DNA of 64,000 nt from a beta proteobacterium L13 (GTDB taxonomy: Bacteria > Pseudomonadota > Gammaproteobacteria > Burkholderiales > Chromobacteriaceae). This document shows positions 35,426-44,402 of this stretch, piece after piece (position 1 is the first letter of the stretch; each line of letters starts with the position of its first letter). Location: contig AMYZ01000014.1 in the NCBI GenBank assembly GCA_000335715.1, positions 1-64,000 on the forward strand. Direction: 5' to 3'. The notes below the pieces were generated by a model. That model searched no databases, was not told where the DNA came from, and saw only the letters and a program-made list of their open reading frames with translations. Made by a program: the position numbers and the translations under genes.

Positions 35426-35980
35426 TTCAGCCAGCACCTCGGCGCGGCGCTGCACCGTGGCGTATTCGCCGTGCAGGTTAGCCAACGCCATGGCGTGCAC
35501 GGTCTGCGCGCTGTGCGCCACGCCGTCGAAATCGTGCTGCGCGTAGGCGTAGCAGCCATCGGCCACTACCCGCACGTCAAAACCGAGGTTACCGCCGCTG
35601 CGCGCCGTGGCCTCTACCGAGTTGTTGGTGCTGACACCCGCCACCACCAAGCGGCGGATGCCGCGCTGGTGCAGCCAGCGTTCCAGCTGGCTGTGGGTAA
35701 AGGCGTCCGGCACGTGTTTGTCCACCACGTGCTCGTGCGGCAGCGGCGCCAGCGCCGGCTGCCATTCCACTCCGTCCTGCCCCGGCCAGAACGGCGAGCC
35801 AGGCGTGCGCGACAGGTGGCGCACGTGTACCACCGGTTGCCCGGCCTGGCGCCAGGCGGCCAGCAGGCCCGCGATCACCGCCTCGGCGCCGGGGTTGTTA
35901 CGCGTGTGCGCCGGCATGCGCTGCATGCCTTTTTGCATATCGATGATGATGAGTGCGCTCGGCGCGGCAAGCTGGGTCAT
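35402..35980 (-). CDS. Isochorismatase-fold hydrolase lacking the usual cysteine
   Basis: This 192-residue protein has the isochorismatase (cysteine-hydrolase) fold. It shows ALIIIDMQKGM with the catalytic aspartate, HVVDKHVPDAF with the lysine, and a GVSTNNSVEATARSGGNLGF segment. In nicotinamidase-type enzymes the Ser of NNSVEA is the nucleophilic Cys. Its absence suggests an isochorismatase-like hydration mechanism or a non-canonical role, as in the PhzD/EntB subgroup. The gene overlaps the neighbouring acetyltransferase gene at its 3' end. Confidence 0.85.
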   Translation of the reverse strand: MTQLAAPSALIIIDMQKGMQRMPAHTRNNPGAEAVIAGLLAAWRQAGQPVVHVRHLSRTPGSPFWPGQDGVEWQPALAPLPHEHVVDKHVPDAFTHSQLERWLHQRGIRRLVVAGVSTNNSVEATARSGGNLGFDVRVVADGCYAYAQHDFDGVAHSAQTVHAMALANLHGEYATVQRRAEVLAELAGLVDG

Positions 35981-36040
35981 GCGGCAGTCTCCACAGGCAA
36001 AGTGTCATTCTAGCCGTGCTTGCGGCCAACCCTGGGCGCA

Positions 36041-36076
36041 AAACAAAACCCGGCGCTGTCGGGGGACAGGGCCGGG
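36041..36076 (-). terminator. Terminator of the 2OG-oxygenase gene
   Basis: Read on the minus strand, CCCGGCCCTGTC pairs with GACAG and GCCGGG, with one mismatch, and TTTTGTTTT follows. It lies 23 bases beyond the gene's stop. Confidence 0.75.
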
Positions 36077-36098
36077 CTGATCAGGCAGCGTGGCTGGC

Positions 36099-36941
36099 TT
36101 ACATCTTCACGCCCAGCTCGCGCAGGCGTTCGGCCAGGTAAGCGCCGGCGGTATAGCGCGCGGATAGCACCACTTCGTCACGCGGGTGCAGGAACAGCGG
36201 CAGCGACACGCGGCTCTTGCTGGCGCCTTCGCCGGTGGGGTTGACCACGCGGTGCTGGGTGGACGGGTAGTAGCCGCCGGAAGCTTCGCTCAGCATGTCG
36301 CCGATATTGATGATCAGCATGCCGAAATCACAGGGTACGTCGATCCAGTTGCCGTTCATGTCCTGTACTTGCAGGCCCGGCTCGTTGGCCGCCGGCAGAA
36401 TGGTCAGCAGGTTGATGTCGCCGTGCGCAGCGGCGCGCAGCGAGCCGGCCGGCTCGTTGCCGGTCAGCGGCGGGTAGCGCAGCACGCGCAGCAGGGTTTT
36501 CTGGCTGCCCTGGATCATCTGCGACAGCGGCTCGCTGTAGTTGGCCGCGATGTCGGCCGGGGTGTACTGCTCTACCCAGGCCAGCAGCTCTTGCGCCAGC
36601 GTGTTGGCGGTGTCGTAGTAGCGCATGGCGTCGTCTTTCAGCTGCGCCGGAATGCGCCCCCACGGGTAGATGTGGAAGTATTCCTTGATGTCTTTCTGGG
36701 TATGGCCCTTGGCGGTTTCGGAGATTTCCGGCGAGAAGTAGCCGTCCTGCTTTTCTACCGAGAAAGCAAAATCGTGCTTTTCTTCGGTGCCGAAGAACGC
36801 CAGCCAGTTGCGGTAGATGCTTTCTACCAGCTCCTGCGGAATGGGGTGGTTCACCAGTACGCCAAAGCCGGTTTCGTGCAGGCTGCGGGTGAACTGTTCG
36901 GCCGCGTCGGGCGCGCGGTAATCGACTACGCGTACGTTCAT
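36099..36941 (-). CDS. 2-oxoglutarate/Fe(II) dioxygenase, isopenicillin-N-synthase-like
   Basis: This 280-residue cytoplasmic oxygenase belongs to the DIOX/IPNS family. VLVNHPIP is in the N-terminal substrate region. The iron ligands are H and D in AAHGDINLLTIL and the distal H in TQHRVVNP. KSRVSLPLFLHP carries the arginine that holds 2-oxoglutarate. Substrate is unknown; relatives include ethylene-forming and flavone oxidases. GAGGAA eight bases before the ATG at 36941 supports that start over the upstream frame. A terminator follows. Confidence 0.87.
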   Translation of the reverse strand: MNVRVVDYRAPDAAEQFTRSLHETGFGVLVNHPIPQELVESIYRNWLAFFGTEEKHDFAFSVEKQDGYFSPEISETAKGHTQKDIKEYFHIYPWGRIPAQLKDDAMRYYDTANTLAQELLAWVEQYTPADIAANYSEPLSQMIQGSQKTLLRVLRYPPLTGNEPAGSLRAAAHGDINLLTILPAANEPGLQVQDMNGNWIDVPCDFGMLIINIGDMLSEASGGYYPSTQHRVVNPTGEGASKSRVSLPLFLHPRDEVVLSARYTAGAYLAERLRELGVKM

Positions 36942-37047
36942 GTCGGGTTTCCTCGTGTGGCGGCACGGCGGCCGCAAACCGGCGCACCAATGCAAAGGCG
37001 GCGCATTCTACGCCGCCTTCAGCCTGCGCGGAAGTACCCTATTTGAT

Positions 37048-37824
37048 TTACCAATGGCATATCAACGGCATGGCGCCGGGTACATTTTCACGTTTCAGCA
37101 CACCAGCATCGACCAGCTTTTTTACCCGCCAGAACAAAAAGCTATCGCATAGCCAGGCTTGCTCCTCATGCCCCATCACCTCCCCCACCAGCCTTGTCAC
37201 AGGCCACTTGCCGGCCTTTTTTATGGCATTGACAAGCGCATTGTCGTAATGGTCGATCGGGTACTGCTGTAGCGTGCCTTGCGCGTCGAGATAGCGTATT
37301 CCGTCGCCATGTTCCTGCCAGTAACGCCACTGTGCGGCCAACTTTTCACGCTCGGCAGCCGTCAGCAGCCGGGCTTGGGCAAACAGCCCCGGCAGCGCCT
37401 GCGGCGGCTGCATGCCCATGTAGCTGCGACGGCCGTCCTGCGGCAGCGCCACGTGGTACAGCGGGGTATCGGCGTGGGCGTGCTCGGCCAGCATGCACAG
37501 CATCAGCCATTCGCCGGCGTGGCCGCCGGCCCAGGCGTATAGCGGCGCACGGCGCTCGAAAGCTTTCAGCTGCGCCTTGCGGCTGGCCCAGTAGGCGTGC
37601 ACGAAGTCTTCGCCCTGCTGCGGCCACCAGTCTTGCGCCCACAACACCGCGTTCCAGTAACCCATGCGCGCCTGCGGGTCGATCAGATCGCAATCGGCCA
37701 ACGGGCCCTGGCTGAAATCCTCCTGGAAGCACAGCACTTCGCCCGGCAATACACCATCGGCACACAGCTGCTGCAGCGTGGCCGCCGTCGACGGCAGGGC
37801 AAAGTGAACGGGGTTGGCGCTCAT
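37048..37824 (-). CDS. DUF1835/DUF3658-like protein of unknown function
   Basis: This 258-residue protein starts NPVHFALPSTAATLQQLCADGVLPGEVLCFQEDFSQGPLADCD, which resembles the DUF1835 N-terminal domain. A C-terminal helical region has DHYDNALVNAIKK and VTRLVGEVMG, like DUF3658. No catalytic motif is clear. Its start overlaps the cysE stop (ATGA), so it is translated with serine acetyltransferase, though a sulfur-related role is only suggested by this position. Confidence 0.75.
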   Translation of the reverse strand: MSANPVHFALPSTAATLQQLCADGVLPGEVLCFQEDFSQGPLADCDLIDPQARMGYWNAVLWAQDWWPQQGEDFVHAYWASRKAQLKAFERRAPLYAWAGGHAGEWLMLCMLAEHAHADTPLYHVALPQDGRRSYMGMQPPQALPGLFAQARLLTAAEREKLAAQWRYWQEHGDGIRYLDAQGTLQQYPIDHYDNALVNAIKKAGKWPVTRLVGEVMGHEEQAWLCDSFLFWRVKKLVDAGVLKRENVPGAMPLICHW

Positions 37825-38603
37825 ACGCGCTGGTCCATGTCTAGGGCCGGGGTGCCCGGACAAAGCTGCGCCACCACGCGGGCCGGTACGCCTACCACCG
37901 TGCAGTGTGCCGGTACGTCGTCCAGCACCACGCTGCCCGCACCCACCTTGGAGCAGTCACCGATACGGATATTGCCCAGAATGGAGGTATTGGCACCGAT
38001 CAGCACGCCATCGCCCACTTTCGGGTGGCGGTCGCCGTGGTCCTTGCCGGTACCGCCCAACGTCACGCCTTGCAAGATCGACACGTTATTGCCGATAACG
38101 GCAGTTTCGCCCACCACAATACCGGTACCGTGGTCCAGCATGACGCCGTGGCCAATCTTGGCAGCCGGGTGGATATCGGCACCCATTACCTCGGAGATGC
38201 GGTTTTGCAAGAAATACGCCAGCGTCTTTCTGCCTTCCTGCCACAGCCAGTGGGTAATACGCTGGCTTTGCAAGGCATGAAAGCCCTTGAAGTACAGCAG
38301 CGGGGTGGAATAGCTATCGCACGCCGGGTCGCGCTCAAAGCAGGCGGTAATGTCGGCACGCACCGCCTGGATAATGGCAGGGTTGGCCGCAAAGGCCTCG
38401 CGGAACAGCTCCATCAATGCGCGGGCGTCCATCACCGGGCTGGCCAGCTTGCTGGACAGGTGAAACGCCAGCACGTCTTCCAGCGTACCGTGGCGCAGCA
38501 CGGTCATGTGCAGGAAGCTGGCCAGCAACGGCTCGTCGCGCACCGCCAGCTCGGCCTCTTGCAGAATGGCCAGCCACAGCGCGTCGTGATTGCTTGCAGT
38601 CAT
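37821..38603 (-). CDS. cysE: Serine O-acetyltransferase CysE
   Basis: CysE transfers acetyl from acetyl-CoA to L-serine, giving O-acetylserine for cysteine synthesis. The 260-residue protein has the N-terminal helical domain (AVRDEPLLASFLHMTVLRHGTLEDVLAFHL), the catalytic DPACDSYSTPLLYFKGFHALQSQRI segment, and the hexapeptide beta-helix (HPAAKIGHGVMLDHGTGIVVGET). The C-terminal tail PGTPALDMDQRV would contact O-acetylserine sulfhydrylase. AAAGG stands before the ATG. It is coupled to the DUF1835 gene downstream. Confidence 0.95.
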   Translation of the reverse strand: MTASNHDALWLAILQEAELAVRDEPLLASFLHMTVLRHGTLEDVLAFHLSSKLASPVMDARALMELFREAFAANPAIIQAVRADITACFERDPACDSYSTPLLYFKGFHALQSQRITHWLWQEGRKTLAYFLQNRISEVMGADIHPAAKIGHGVMLDHGTGIVVGETAVIGNNVSILQGVTLGGTGKDHGDRHPKVGDGVLIGANTSILGNIRIGDCSKVGAGSVVLDDVPAHCTVVGVPARVVAQLCPGTPALDMDQRV

Positions 38604-38735
38604 GCTCTTACCTTTACTTGTTCTGCTTGCCCTTGTTTGTGGGCATGAAAAAGGGCGCTGCCTGCCGGCGCGCCCTGGGGGTGTACGATACGCGGCCAAC
38701 TTGCAGCTGATGGCACCGCGCCGGCCTTTCAAGGC

Positions 38736-40232
38736 CTACATCAGTACCACGTCGAATTGTTCCTGGCTGTAGGTGCTCTCTACGGCCAGCGAAATCGGCT
38801 TGCCGATAAAGTCGATCAGCATGGCCAGGCTTTGTGATTCTTCGTCCAGCAGCATGTCGATCACGCTTTGTGCTGCTAGGATGCGGAAGCCTTTGGCGTC
38901 AAAGCGGCGGGCTTCGCGTACGATTTCGCGCTGGATCTCGTAACACACGGTTTGCGCGGTCTTGATCTCGCCGCGCCCCTGACACACCGGACACGGCTCG
39001 CACAGCACGTGGGCCAGGCTCTCGCGAGTGCGCTTGCGCGTCACCTCCACCAAGCCCAGGCTGGTAAAGCCGTTCAGCGTCACGCGGGTGCGGTCGCGCG
39101 CCAGCGCCTTGGCCAGCTCGGCCAGCACGGCTTCGCGGTGCTCGGCGTTATCCATATCGATGAAATCGACAATGATGATACCGCCCAGATTGCGCAGGCG
39201 CAGCTGTCGTGCTAGCGCCAGCGTGGCTTCCAGGTTGGTCTTGAAGATGGTTTCGTCAAAATTGCGGTTACCCACAAAGCCGCCGGTGTTCACATCGATG
39301 GTGGTCATCGCCTCGGTCTGGTCGATGATCAGGTAGCCGCCAAACTTCAGGTTTACCCGGCGCGACAGCGCCTTGTCGATCTCGGTTTCGATACCGTGCA
39401 GCTCGAACAGCGGGCGCTCGCCGCTATAGCGTTCGATCTTGGCCACTGCCGACTGCACATAGGCCTCGGCAAACTCCACCATCTTGCCGTAGTTCTCGGT
39501 GGAATCCACGATCACCTTTTCGGTGTGGTCGCTCACCATGTCGCGCAGTACGCGCACCGCCAGCGGCAGGTCTTCGTACAGCAGGCTTTGCGCGGGCAAG
39601 TGCTGCGATTTGTAGCGGATATCGGCCCACAGCTTGGACAAGTAGCCGATATCGGCCCCCAGCTCGGCGTCGGTGGCGGTTTCCGCGCTGGTGCGGATGA
39701 TGTAGCCACGCGGCGCACCGTCCGGCAGCTGTTTTTCCAGCCTAGCCTTCAGGCTGTGGCGGTCGGATTCCTGCTCGATCTTCTGCGAAATGCCGATATG
39801 TTCTTCCTGCGGCAGGTGCACCAGAAAACGCCCGGCCAGGCTGATCTGCGTGGACAGCCGCGCGCCCTTGGTACCGATCGGGTCCTTGATCACCTGCACC
39901 AGTACGGTCTGGCCTTCGAACAGCATTTTTTCGATGCGCTGCGGCTCGGACGGGTGCTGGCGCTGCTCCAGTACATCGGCAATATGCAGGAAAGCGGCGC
40001 GCTCCAGACCGATCTCGATAAAGGCACTCTGCATGCCGGGCAGCACGCGCTTGACCTGGCCCAGGTAGATATTGCCCACGATGCCGCGGCTGGCAGCGCG
40101 CTCGATATGCAGCTCCTGCACGACGGCGTCTTCCAGCACCGCTACACGGGTTTCCTGCGGCGTGATATTGACCAGGATCTGCTCTTTCGGGCGCGGCAGG
40201 TCACGGGGTAGCGGAATGGGTTGATGCAGCAT
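38736..40232 (-). CDS. rng: Ribonuclease G
   Basis: This single-strand endoribonuclease of the RNase E/G family processes 16S rRNA 5' ends and decays mRNAs. The 498-residue length fits RNase G. KEQILVNITPQETRVAVLED is the N-terminal domain, GIVGNIYLGQVKRVLPGMQSAFIEIG the S1 domain, GFVGNRNF and IIIVDFIDMDNAEHR the catalytic part with two Mg-binding aspartates, and CEPCPVCQGRG a zinc-link-like motif. The ATG at 40232 has a GGAG eight bases upstream; an alternative ATG at 40256 overlaps the maf stop. Maf and RNase G adjacency is conserved. Confidence 0.95.
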   Translation of the reverse strand: MLHQPIPLPRDLPRPKEQILVNITPQETRVAVLEDAVVQELHIERAASRGIVGNIYLGQVKRVLPGMQSAFIEIGLERAAFLHIADVLEQRQHPSEPQRIEKMLFEGQTVLVQVIKDPIGTKGARLSTQISLAGRFLVHLPQEEHIGISQKIEQESDRHSLKARLEKQLPDGAPRGYIIRTSAETATDAELGADIGYLSKLWADIRYKSQHLPAQSLLYEDLPLAVRVLRDMVSDHTEKVIVDSTENYGKMVEFAEAYVQSAVAKIERYSGERPLFELHGIETEIDKALSRRVNLKFGGYLIIDQTEAMTTIDVNTGGFVGNRNFDETIFKTNLEATLALARQLRLRNLGGIIIVDFIDMDNAEHREAVLAELAKALARDRTRVTLNGFTSLGLVEVTRKRTRESLAHVLCEPCPVCQGRGEIKTAQTVCYEIQREIVREARRFDAKGFRILAAQSVIDMLLDEESQSLAMLIDFIGKPISLAVESTYSQEQFDVVLM

Positions 40233-40255
40233 GGCAGGGCTCCGGGGGTAGCTCA

Positions 40256-40852
40256 TCAGGGAAACTGGAAACCGAAGTTGCCAAGAATCTGTGCGGTTTC
40301 ATGAATCGGCAAGCCCATCACGCCACTGTAGCTGCCATCGATGCGGGTAATGAAGACAGCAGCGCGGCCCTGGATGCCGTAGGCACCGGCCTTGTCGAAC
40401 GGCTCGCCGCTGTCGATATAACGCTGGATTTCGTCTTCGCTCAGCGGCTTGAACGTTACATGGGTCACGCTGGTGCGTACTTCGACATGATCGCCCTGGC
40501 GTACCGCCACACTGGTCACGGCCTGGTGGCTACGGCCGGAAAACGCTTGCAGCATGCGGCGGGCGTCGGCTGCGTCTGCGGGTTTGCCGAAGATTTCGCC
40601 GTCTTGCACTACCGTAGTATCGGCGGCCAGCAGCGGGCGCTCGGGCAGGCCACACTGCTGTACCACTTGCCAGCCGGCGGCGGCCTTCTCGCGCGCCAGG
40701 CGCTCGGTGTAGGTGATGGCGTCTTCGCCAGGCAGGACGCTTTCATCGATATCGGCGTGGATACGCTCCAGGCTCACGCCCATGCCGGTGAGGATTTCGC
40801 GGCGGCGCGGGCTGCCGGAGGCCAGATAAATGCGGGAATCTTGTGCGCTCAT
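40256..40852 (-). CDS. maf: Maf family nucleotide pyrophosphatase (YhdE-like)
   Basis: This 198-residue Maf protein hydrolyses non-canonical or pyrimidine nucleoside triphosphates such as dTTP and UTP, limiting their misuse. SGSPRRREIL is the N-terminal loop, ADTTVVQDG contains catalytic acidic residues, and GKPADAADARRML and SYSGVMGLPIHET complete the family pattern. It is directly upstream of and coupled to rng, the usual maf-rng order. The name YhdE rests on that context. Confidence 0.92.
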   Translation of the reverse strand: MSAQDSRIYLASGSPRRREILTGMGVSLERIHADIDESVLPGEDAITYTERLAREKAAAGWQVVQQCGLPERPLLAADTTVVQDGEIFGKPADAADARRMLQAFSGRSHQAVTSVAVRQGDHVEVRTSVTHVTFKPLSEDEIQRYIDSGEPFDKAGAYGIQGRAAVFITRIDGSYSGVMGLPIHETAQILGNFGFQFP

Positions 40853-40898
40853 GATGGGACGGGTTGGTCATCTAGCGGGCTAGATTACCAGAGCCAGC

Positions 40899-40937
40899 GC
40901 CTGCGGCATATGCCGCAGGCTTGCGCTGGCGCAAGCC
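40899..40937. repeat. Two adjacent palindromic hairpins
   Basis: A 22-base perfect palindrome centred on CATATG (40899-40920) is followed by a second hairpin, GGCTTGCGC with GCGCAAGCC (40918-40937). No T run follows on the bdhA strand, so a terminator or mRNA-stabilising role is open. A partial repeated word follows at 40954-40966. Confidence 0.55.
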
Positions 40938-40977
40938 TTTGCCCTGCCCGGCCTGCGGCCAACCCTGCCTGCTGCGC

Positions 40978-41760
40978 TTATTGTGCTGTCCAGCCACCGT
41001 CTACCGGCAGCGCCACGCCAGTCAGGTTATGCGCCCAGTCGCCGCACAGCATGGCTACCGCCTCGGCAATGTCTGCCGGCTGGCTCATGCGTCCGGACGG
41101 CTGTTTTTCCAGCACCAGGTCGCGCGCGCCTTCGTCGCGGCCAACGCCCAGCTTGGCGGCGCGCGCCAGTATCTGTGGCTCGATCAGCGCGGTTTCCACC
41201 CAGCCCGGGCACACGGCATTCACGGTGACGCCCAGGCCGGCTGTTTCCAGCGCCGCGGCCTTGGTCATGCCCACAATGCCGAACTTGCTGGCCACATAGG
41301 GTAGCTTGCCGCTGGACGCCACCAGGCCGTGTACCGAGGCAATATTGATGATGCGGCCCCAGCCTGCGGCCAACATGCCGGGCAAGCACAGCTGCATCAA
41401 ATGGAATGCCGCCGACAGATTGACGGCAATAATGTCGTCCCACTTCTGCGCTGGCATTTCCAGCAAGGGCGCGGCGTGCTGCATGCCGGCATTGTTCACC
41501 AGCACGTCTACCGTGCCGTAGTGCGCCAATACGGTTTCAGCCAATTGTCGTGTGGCGTCGCCACTGCGCAGATCGGCGCTGAAAAAAGCGGCGTCGGCCG
41601 CGCCCGCGCTGCGCACCGCCGCCAGTGCGGCCGCCTGCCCCGCCTCGTCTGCCAAGCCATGCAAGGCGATACGCCAGCCGTTGGCCGCCAGGCGGCAGGC
41701 TATAGCCAGGCCAATGCCACGGTCGGCACCGGTAATCAATGCAGTTTTCTGCTGCGGCAT
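40978..41760 (-). CDS. bdhA: 3-hydroxybutyrate dehydrogenase
   Basis: This NAD-dependent short-chain dehydrogenase oxidises D-3-hydroxybutyrate to acetoacetate, usually in poly-hydroxybutyrate turnover. The 260-residue protein has ALITGADRGIGLAIACRL, VNNAGMQHAAPL, SVHGLVASSGKLPYVASK with the catalytic Tyr-x3-Lys, and the family-specific CPGWVETALIEPQI, EKQPSGRM and VDGGWTAQ. GGAGG six bases before the ATG supports the start. A 14-base palindrome upstream is a possible operator. No PHB synthase gene is near. Confidence 0.88.
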   Translation of the reverse strand: MPQQKTALITGADRGIGLAIACRLAANGWRIALHGLADEAGQAAALAAVRSAGAADAAFFSADLRSGDATRQLAETVLAHYGTVDVLVNNAGMQHAAPLLEMPAQKWDDIIAVNLSAAFHLMQLCLPGMLAAGWGRIINIASVHGLVASSGKLPYVASKFGIVGMTKAAALETAGLGVTVNAVCPGWVETALIEPQILARAAKLGVGRDEGARDLVLEKQPSGRMSQPADIAEAVAMLCGDWAHNLTGVALPVDGGWTAQ

Positions 41761-41784
41761 GCTGTACCTCCTTCACTAGCCTGA

Positions 41785-41798
41785 TTGCATGAATGCAA
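41785..41798. promoter_or_regulatory. Perfect 14-base palindrome in the bdhA-MCP divergent region
   Basis: TTGCAT-GA-ATGCAA is a perfect 6-2-6 inverted repeat lying 25 bases upstream of the bdhA start, in an AT-rich promoter gap. The shape fits a dimeric repressor site, but no regulator is assigned. Confidence 0.4.
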
Positions 41799-41920
41799 CT
41801 ATTTCAATTGGATGTAGCAATTATTTGCGACAATTTCGATAAAAATACTTAGGCATTTTTGATTGATGAAATAATGCCAACATCAACCCCACACCACACC
41901 CTGCCCGAGGTTTGCCAACC

Positions 41921-43555
41921 ATGTCCTGGTTACACCGTGTGAGTATCCGTACCAAACTGGTCTGCCTGTTTGTGCTGCTGAACATTCTGACCGTGCTGTC
42001 TTTTTCGGTACACAGCTACATTCGCAGCAGCGAACAAGCCGTGGCGATCATCGACACCCGCCTGAACGCGGCCGCGCGCGCCATCCCTGCCTTGCTGGGC
42101 GAGCCGTTTCTGGCACGCATGTTTACTGCCGGCAGCGTCAGCCCGCAGCAGATGCTGAACAACGCCAGCCGCATGGACAACTACGCGCGCCAGTTTGGCG
42201 TGAAATATCTCTATATGCTGTGGCAGAAAGACGGCAAGGTGGTTTACCTGGCCGACGGTGCCGGTGAAGCCGAACGCAGCAGCAACACCTTCGGCCACCA
42301 CCTGGAAGCCTACGAAGCCAGTACTGGCTTGCTAGAGGCCTTTGCCAGCCAAAGCGTGCAGTACGACGAATACACCGACAAATACGGCACCTTCCGCTCC
42401 ATCTTTTTGCCAGTCAGCATCAACGGCCAGCAAGTCATCCTGGCCGCCGACGTACCGCTGGAGCAAGCCATGGCCAGCCGCCAGGCCGTACTGCAAGAAG
42501 TCTTGCTGATCGGCACGCTGTCCTTGCTCTCCGGCCTGGCCATATCCTGGCTGCTGGCCAGCATGTTGGCCGCATCCATCAGCAAAATCGCCAGCCATAT
42601 CGCCCTGCAAGCGCGCGAGCGCAACCTGAGCGGCAAACTGAATATCCGCGGCAGTGACGAAGTCGCCCAGATGGCACACAGCTTCAACCAGCTGTGCCAG
42701 TCGGTCAGCCATACCCTGCACGAAGTATCGGACAACGCCAGCCAAACCTTCCACAGCGCCGAAAACGTGCGCCAGAGCACGCAGCATATGCGCGAGGCGG
42801 CCAGCCGCAGCCAGCAGTCGCTGCACACCTTGCACAGCTGCAGCGACGATATCAGCGCGCTGAGCGACCAGAGCAGCCAGATGCTGAACCAGGCCCAGCA
42901 ACAGCTGGCCAGCGTAGACCAGGAGCTGGCGCTGTCGCGCGGGGCCGTCGGCGAGCTGAGCCACGGCATGCACCAGCACGTGGCCGACAACCGCCAGCTG
43001 GCGCAACGCTTTGATGCGCTATCGGCCGATGTGCAAAACATTACCGGCATCCTGCAGCGCATTGCCGGCATTTCCGAGCAAACCAACCTGCTGGCGCTGA
43101 ACGCTGCCATCGAGGCCGCCCGTGCGGGCGAAGCCGGGCGTGGCTTTGCCGTGGTAGCCGACGAGGTACGCAAGCTGGCAGGCCAAACCCAGGCCACGCT
43201 GGCCGAAACCGACAGCTTTGTCGGCAAGCTGCTGCAAACCATACGCGACACGGCCGGGGTGATTACCACCCAGGCCGACGAGGCAGACAAGCTGTCCGGC
43301 TGCTCGGCTACCGTGCAAAACACGCTGGAGCAAACCCGCAGCCTGCTGGCATCGCTGCAGCAGGCGTTTGACTTGAACGTGAGCCATAGCCAGGAAATCC
43401 GGCAGCACATCCACACCATGGGCCAGCATATGCAAACGCTGGGCGGCGAAATAGCCAGCAACCGCGAAGAAGCAGACAGCCTGTCTACCGAAGCGGCCAG
43501 CATGGAAGAGTGCTCGCGCCTGCTCAATAGCTCCTTGCAAGGCTTCCGCTTCTAA
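41921..43555 (+). CDS. Methyl-accepting chemotaxis protein
   Basis: This 544-residue membrane chemoreceptor has two transmembrane segments (about residues 8-32 and 193-216) enclosing a ~160-residue periplasmic sensor. A HAMP region follows ([17 protein letters not shown]), and a long cytoplasmic coiled coil has the signalling hairpin [20 protein letters not shown] followed by [17 protein letters not shown]. It would pass ligand signals to CheA/CheW at the cell pole. It lacks a CheR-binding C-terminal pentapeptide. A solute-binding protein gene follows after 50 bases and may supply the ligand. Confidence 0.93.
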   Translation: MSWLHRVSIRTKLVCLFVLLNILTVLSFSVHSYIRSSEQAVAIIDTRLNAAARAIPALLGEPFLARMFTAGSVSPQQMLNNASRMDNYARQFGVKYLYMLWQKDGKVVYLADGAGEAERSSNTFGHHLEAYEASTGLLEAFASQSVQYDEYTDKYGTFRSIFLPVSINGQQVILAADVPLEQAMASRQAVLQEVLLIGTLSLLSGLAISWLLASMLAASISKIASHIALQARERNLSGKLNIRGSDEVAQMAHSFNQLCQSVSHTLHEVSDNASQTFHSAENVRQSTQHMREAASRSQQSLHTLHSCSDDISALSDQSSQMLNQAQQQLASVDQELALSRGAVGELSHGMHQHVADNRQLAQRFDALSADVQNITGILQRIAGISEQTNLLALNAAIEAARAGEAGRGFAVVADEVRKLAGQTQATLAETDSFVGKLLQTIRDTAGVITTQADEADKLSGCSATVQNTLEQTRSLLASLQQAFDLNVSHSQEIRQHIHTMGQHMQTLGGEIASNREEADSLSTEAASMEECSRLLNSSLQGFRF

Positions 43556-43605
43556 GCTGGACCCAGGGTATATAGTACTGTGGTGATCCTTATCGAAGCC
43601 TGACG

Positions 43606-44346
43606 ATGCCGAACGTGCTACGCCTGACCATCATCCTGCTCTGCCTGCTGCCCCCGGCCTGGGCAGCAGAAGTGCGCCTGGCCGTGGGGCTGACCAAGCT
43701 ACCTTATGTAGAAGAAGGCGGCCGCAGCGGGCTGGAGGCCGCGCTCGCCATCGCCACCCTGACGCAGGCTGGCTACCAGGTGAAGGTAGTCCAGCTACCG
43801 CAGGCACGCGGGCTGGCCATGCTGAAGGAAGGCCAGGTGGATGCCATGATCACGCTGACCCCCACAGCCTCGGATGCCCTGTTCTATTCGCAGCCGCTGC
43901 TGTATTACCGCAACCGCGCCATCGCCCTGCACAATAGCGGTATTGTGCTGACCCAGCTTGGCGACCTGTCGCGCTATAGTGTGGCCAGCTTCCAGAACGC
44001 CCGCCTGTTGTTCGGCCCCGAATTTGCCAGCGCGGTCACCCGTTCGCCCAATTACAGCGAACACGCCGACCAGGACACCCTGAACCGCCTGCTGCTGAAC
44101 CGCCGGGTGGATGTCATCATCAGCGACGAGTTCATCTTTCGCGCCAACCCCACCCAAACCGACCTGAACGGCCAGCGCCACGCCACCGTCAGCTACGCCC
44201 TGCTTGGGAGCTCGCCGCGCCATGTCGGCTTTGCCAACGTTTACCTGCGGCAACAATTCGATAACGCGCTGCTGCAGCTGAAAACCAGCGGCGAGTACGA
44301 GCGCATCACCCAGCTGTATCGCCAGCGCTACCAGCTGCCCAATTGA
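43606..44346 (+). CDS. Periplasmic solute-binding protein (family 3-like)
   Basis: This 246-residue exported protein has a signal peptide (LTIILLCLLPPAWA) followed by AEVRLAVGLTKLPYVEEGGRSGLEAALA. That start, with ALAIATLTQAGYQVKVVQLP, LKEGQVDAMITL and RVDVIISDEFIF, has the two-lobe fold of amino-acid-type binding proteins (SBP_bac_3). No permease or ATPase is adjacent. Its position right behind a chemoreceptor gene suggests it acts as a sensor accessory protein. A weak hairpin follows. Confidence 0.8.
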   Translation: MPNVLRLTIILLCLLPPAWAAEVRLAVGLTKLPYVEEGGRSGLEAALAIATLTQAGYQVKVVQLPQARGLAMLKEGQVDAMITLTPTASDALFYSQPLLYYRNRAIALHNSGIVLTQLGDLSRYSVASFQNARLLFGPEFASAVTRSPNYSEHADQDTLNRLLLNRRVDVIISDEFIFRANPTQTDLNGQRHATVSYALLGSSPRHVGFANVYLRQQFDNALLQLKTSGEYERITQLYRQRYQLPN

Positions 44347-44389
44347 AAAACGCCCTACCCTCTAGGGGTAAGGCGCCTGGCGCGTACAT

Positions 44390-44402
44390 TGCGGCCAACC
44401 TT
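44390..44402 (-). repeat. Exact copy of the repeated word, as TGCGGCCAACCTT
   Basis: It overlaps the last two bases of the tcdA stop region, between the convergent solute-binding protein and tcdA genes. Confidence 0.85.

Noticed and set aside
37048-38603. DUF1835 and cysE as one fused gene
   Set aside because: A TGA stop and ATG start overlap at 37821-37824, so they are two coupled genes.
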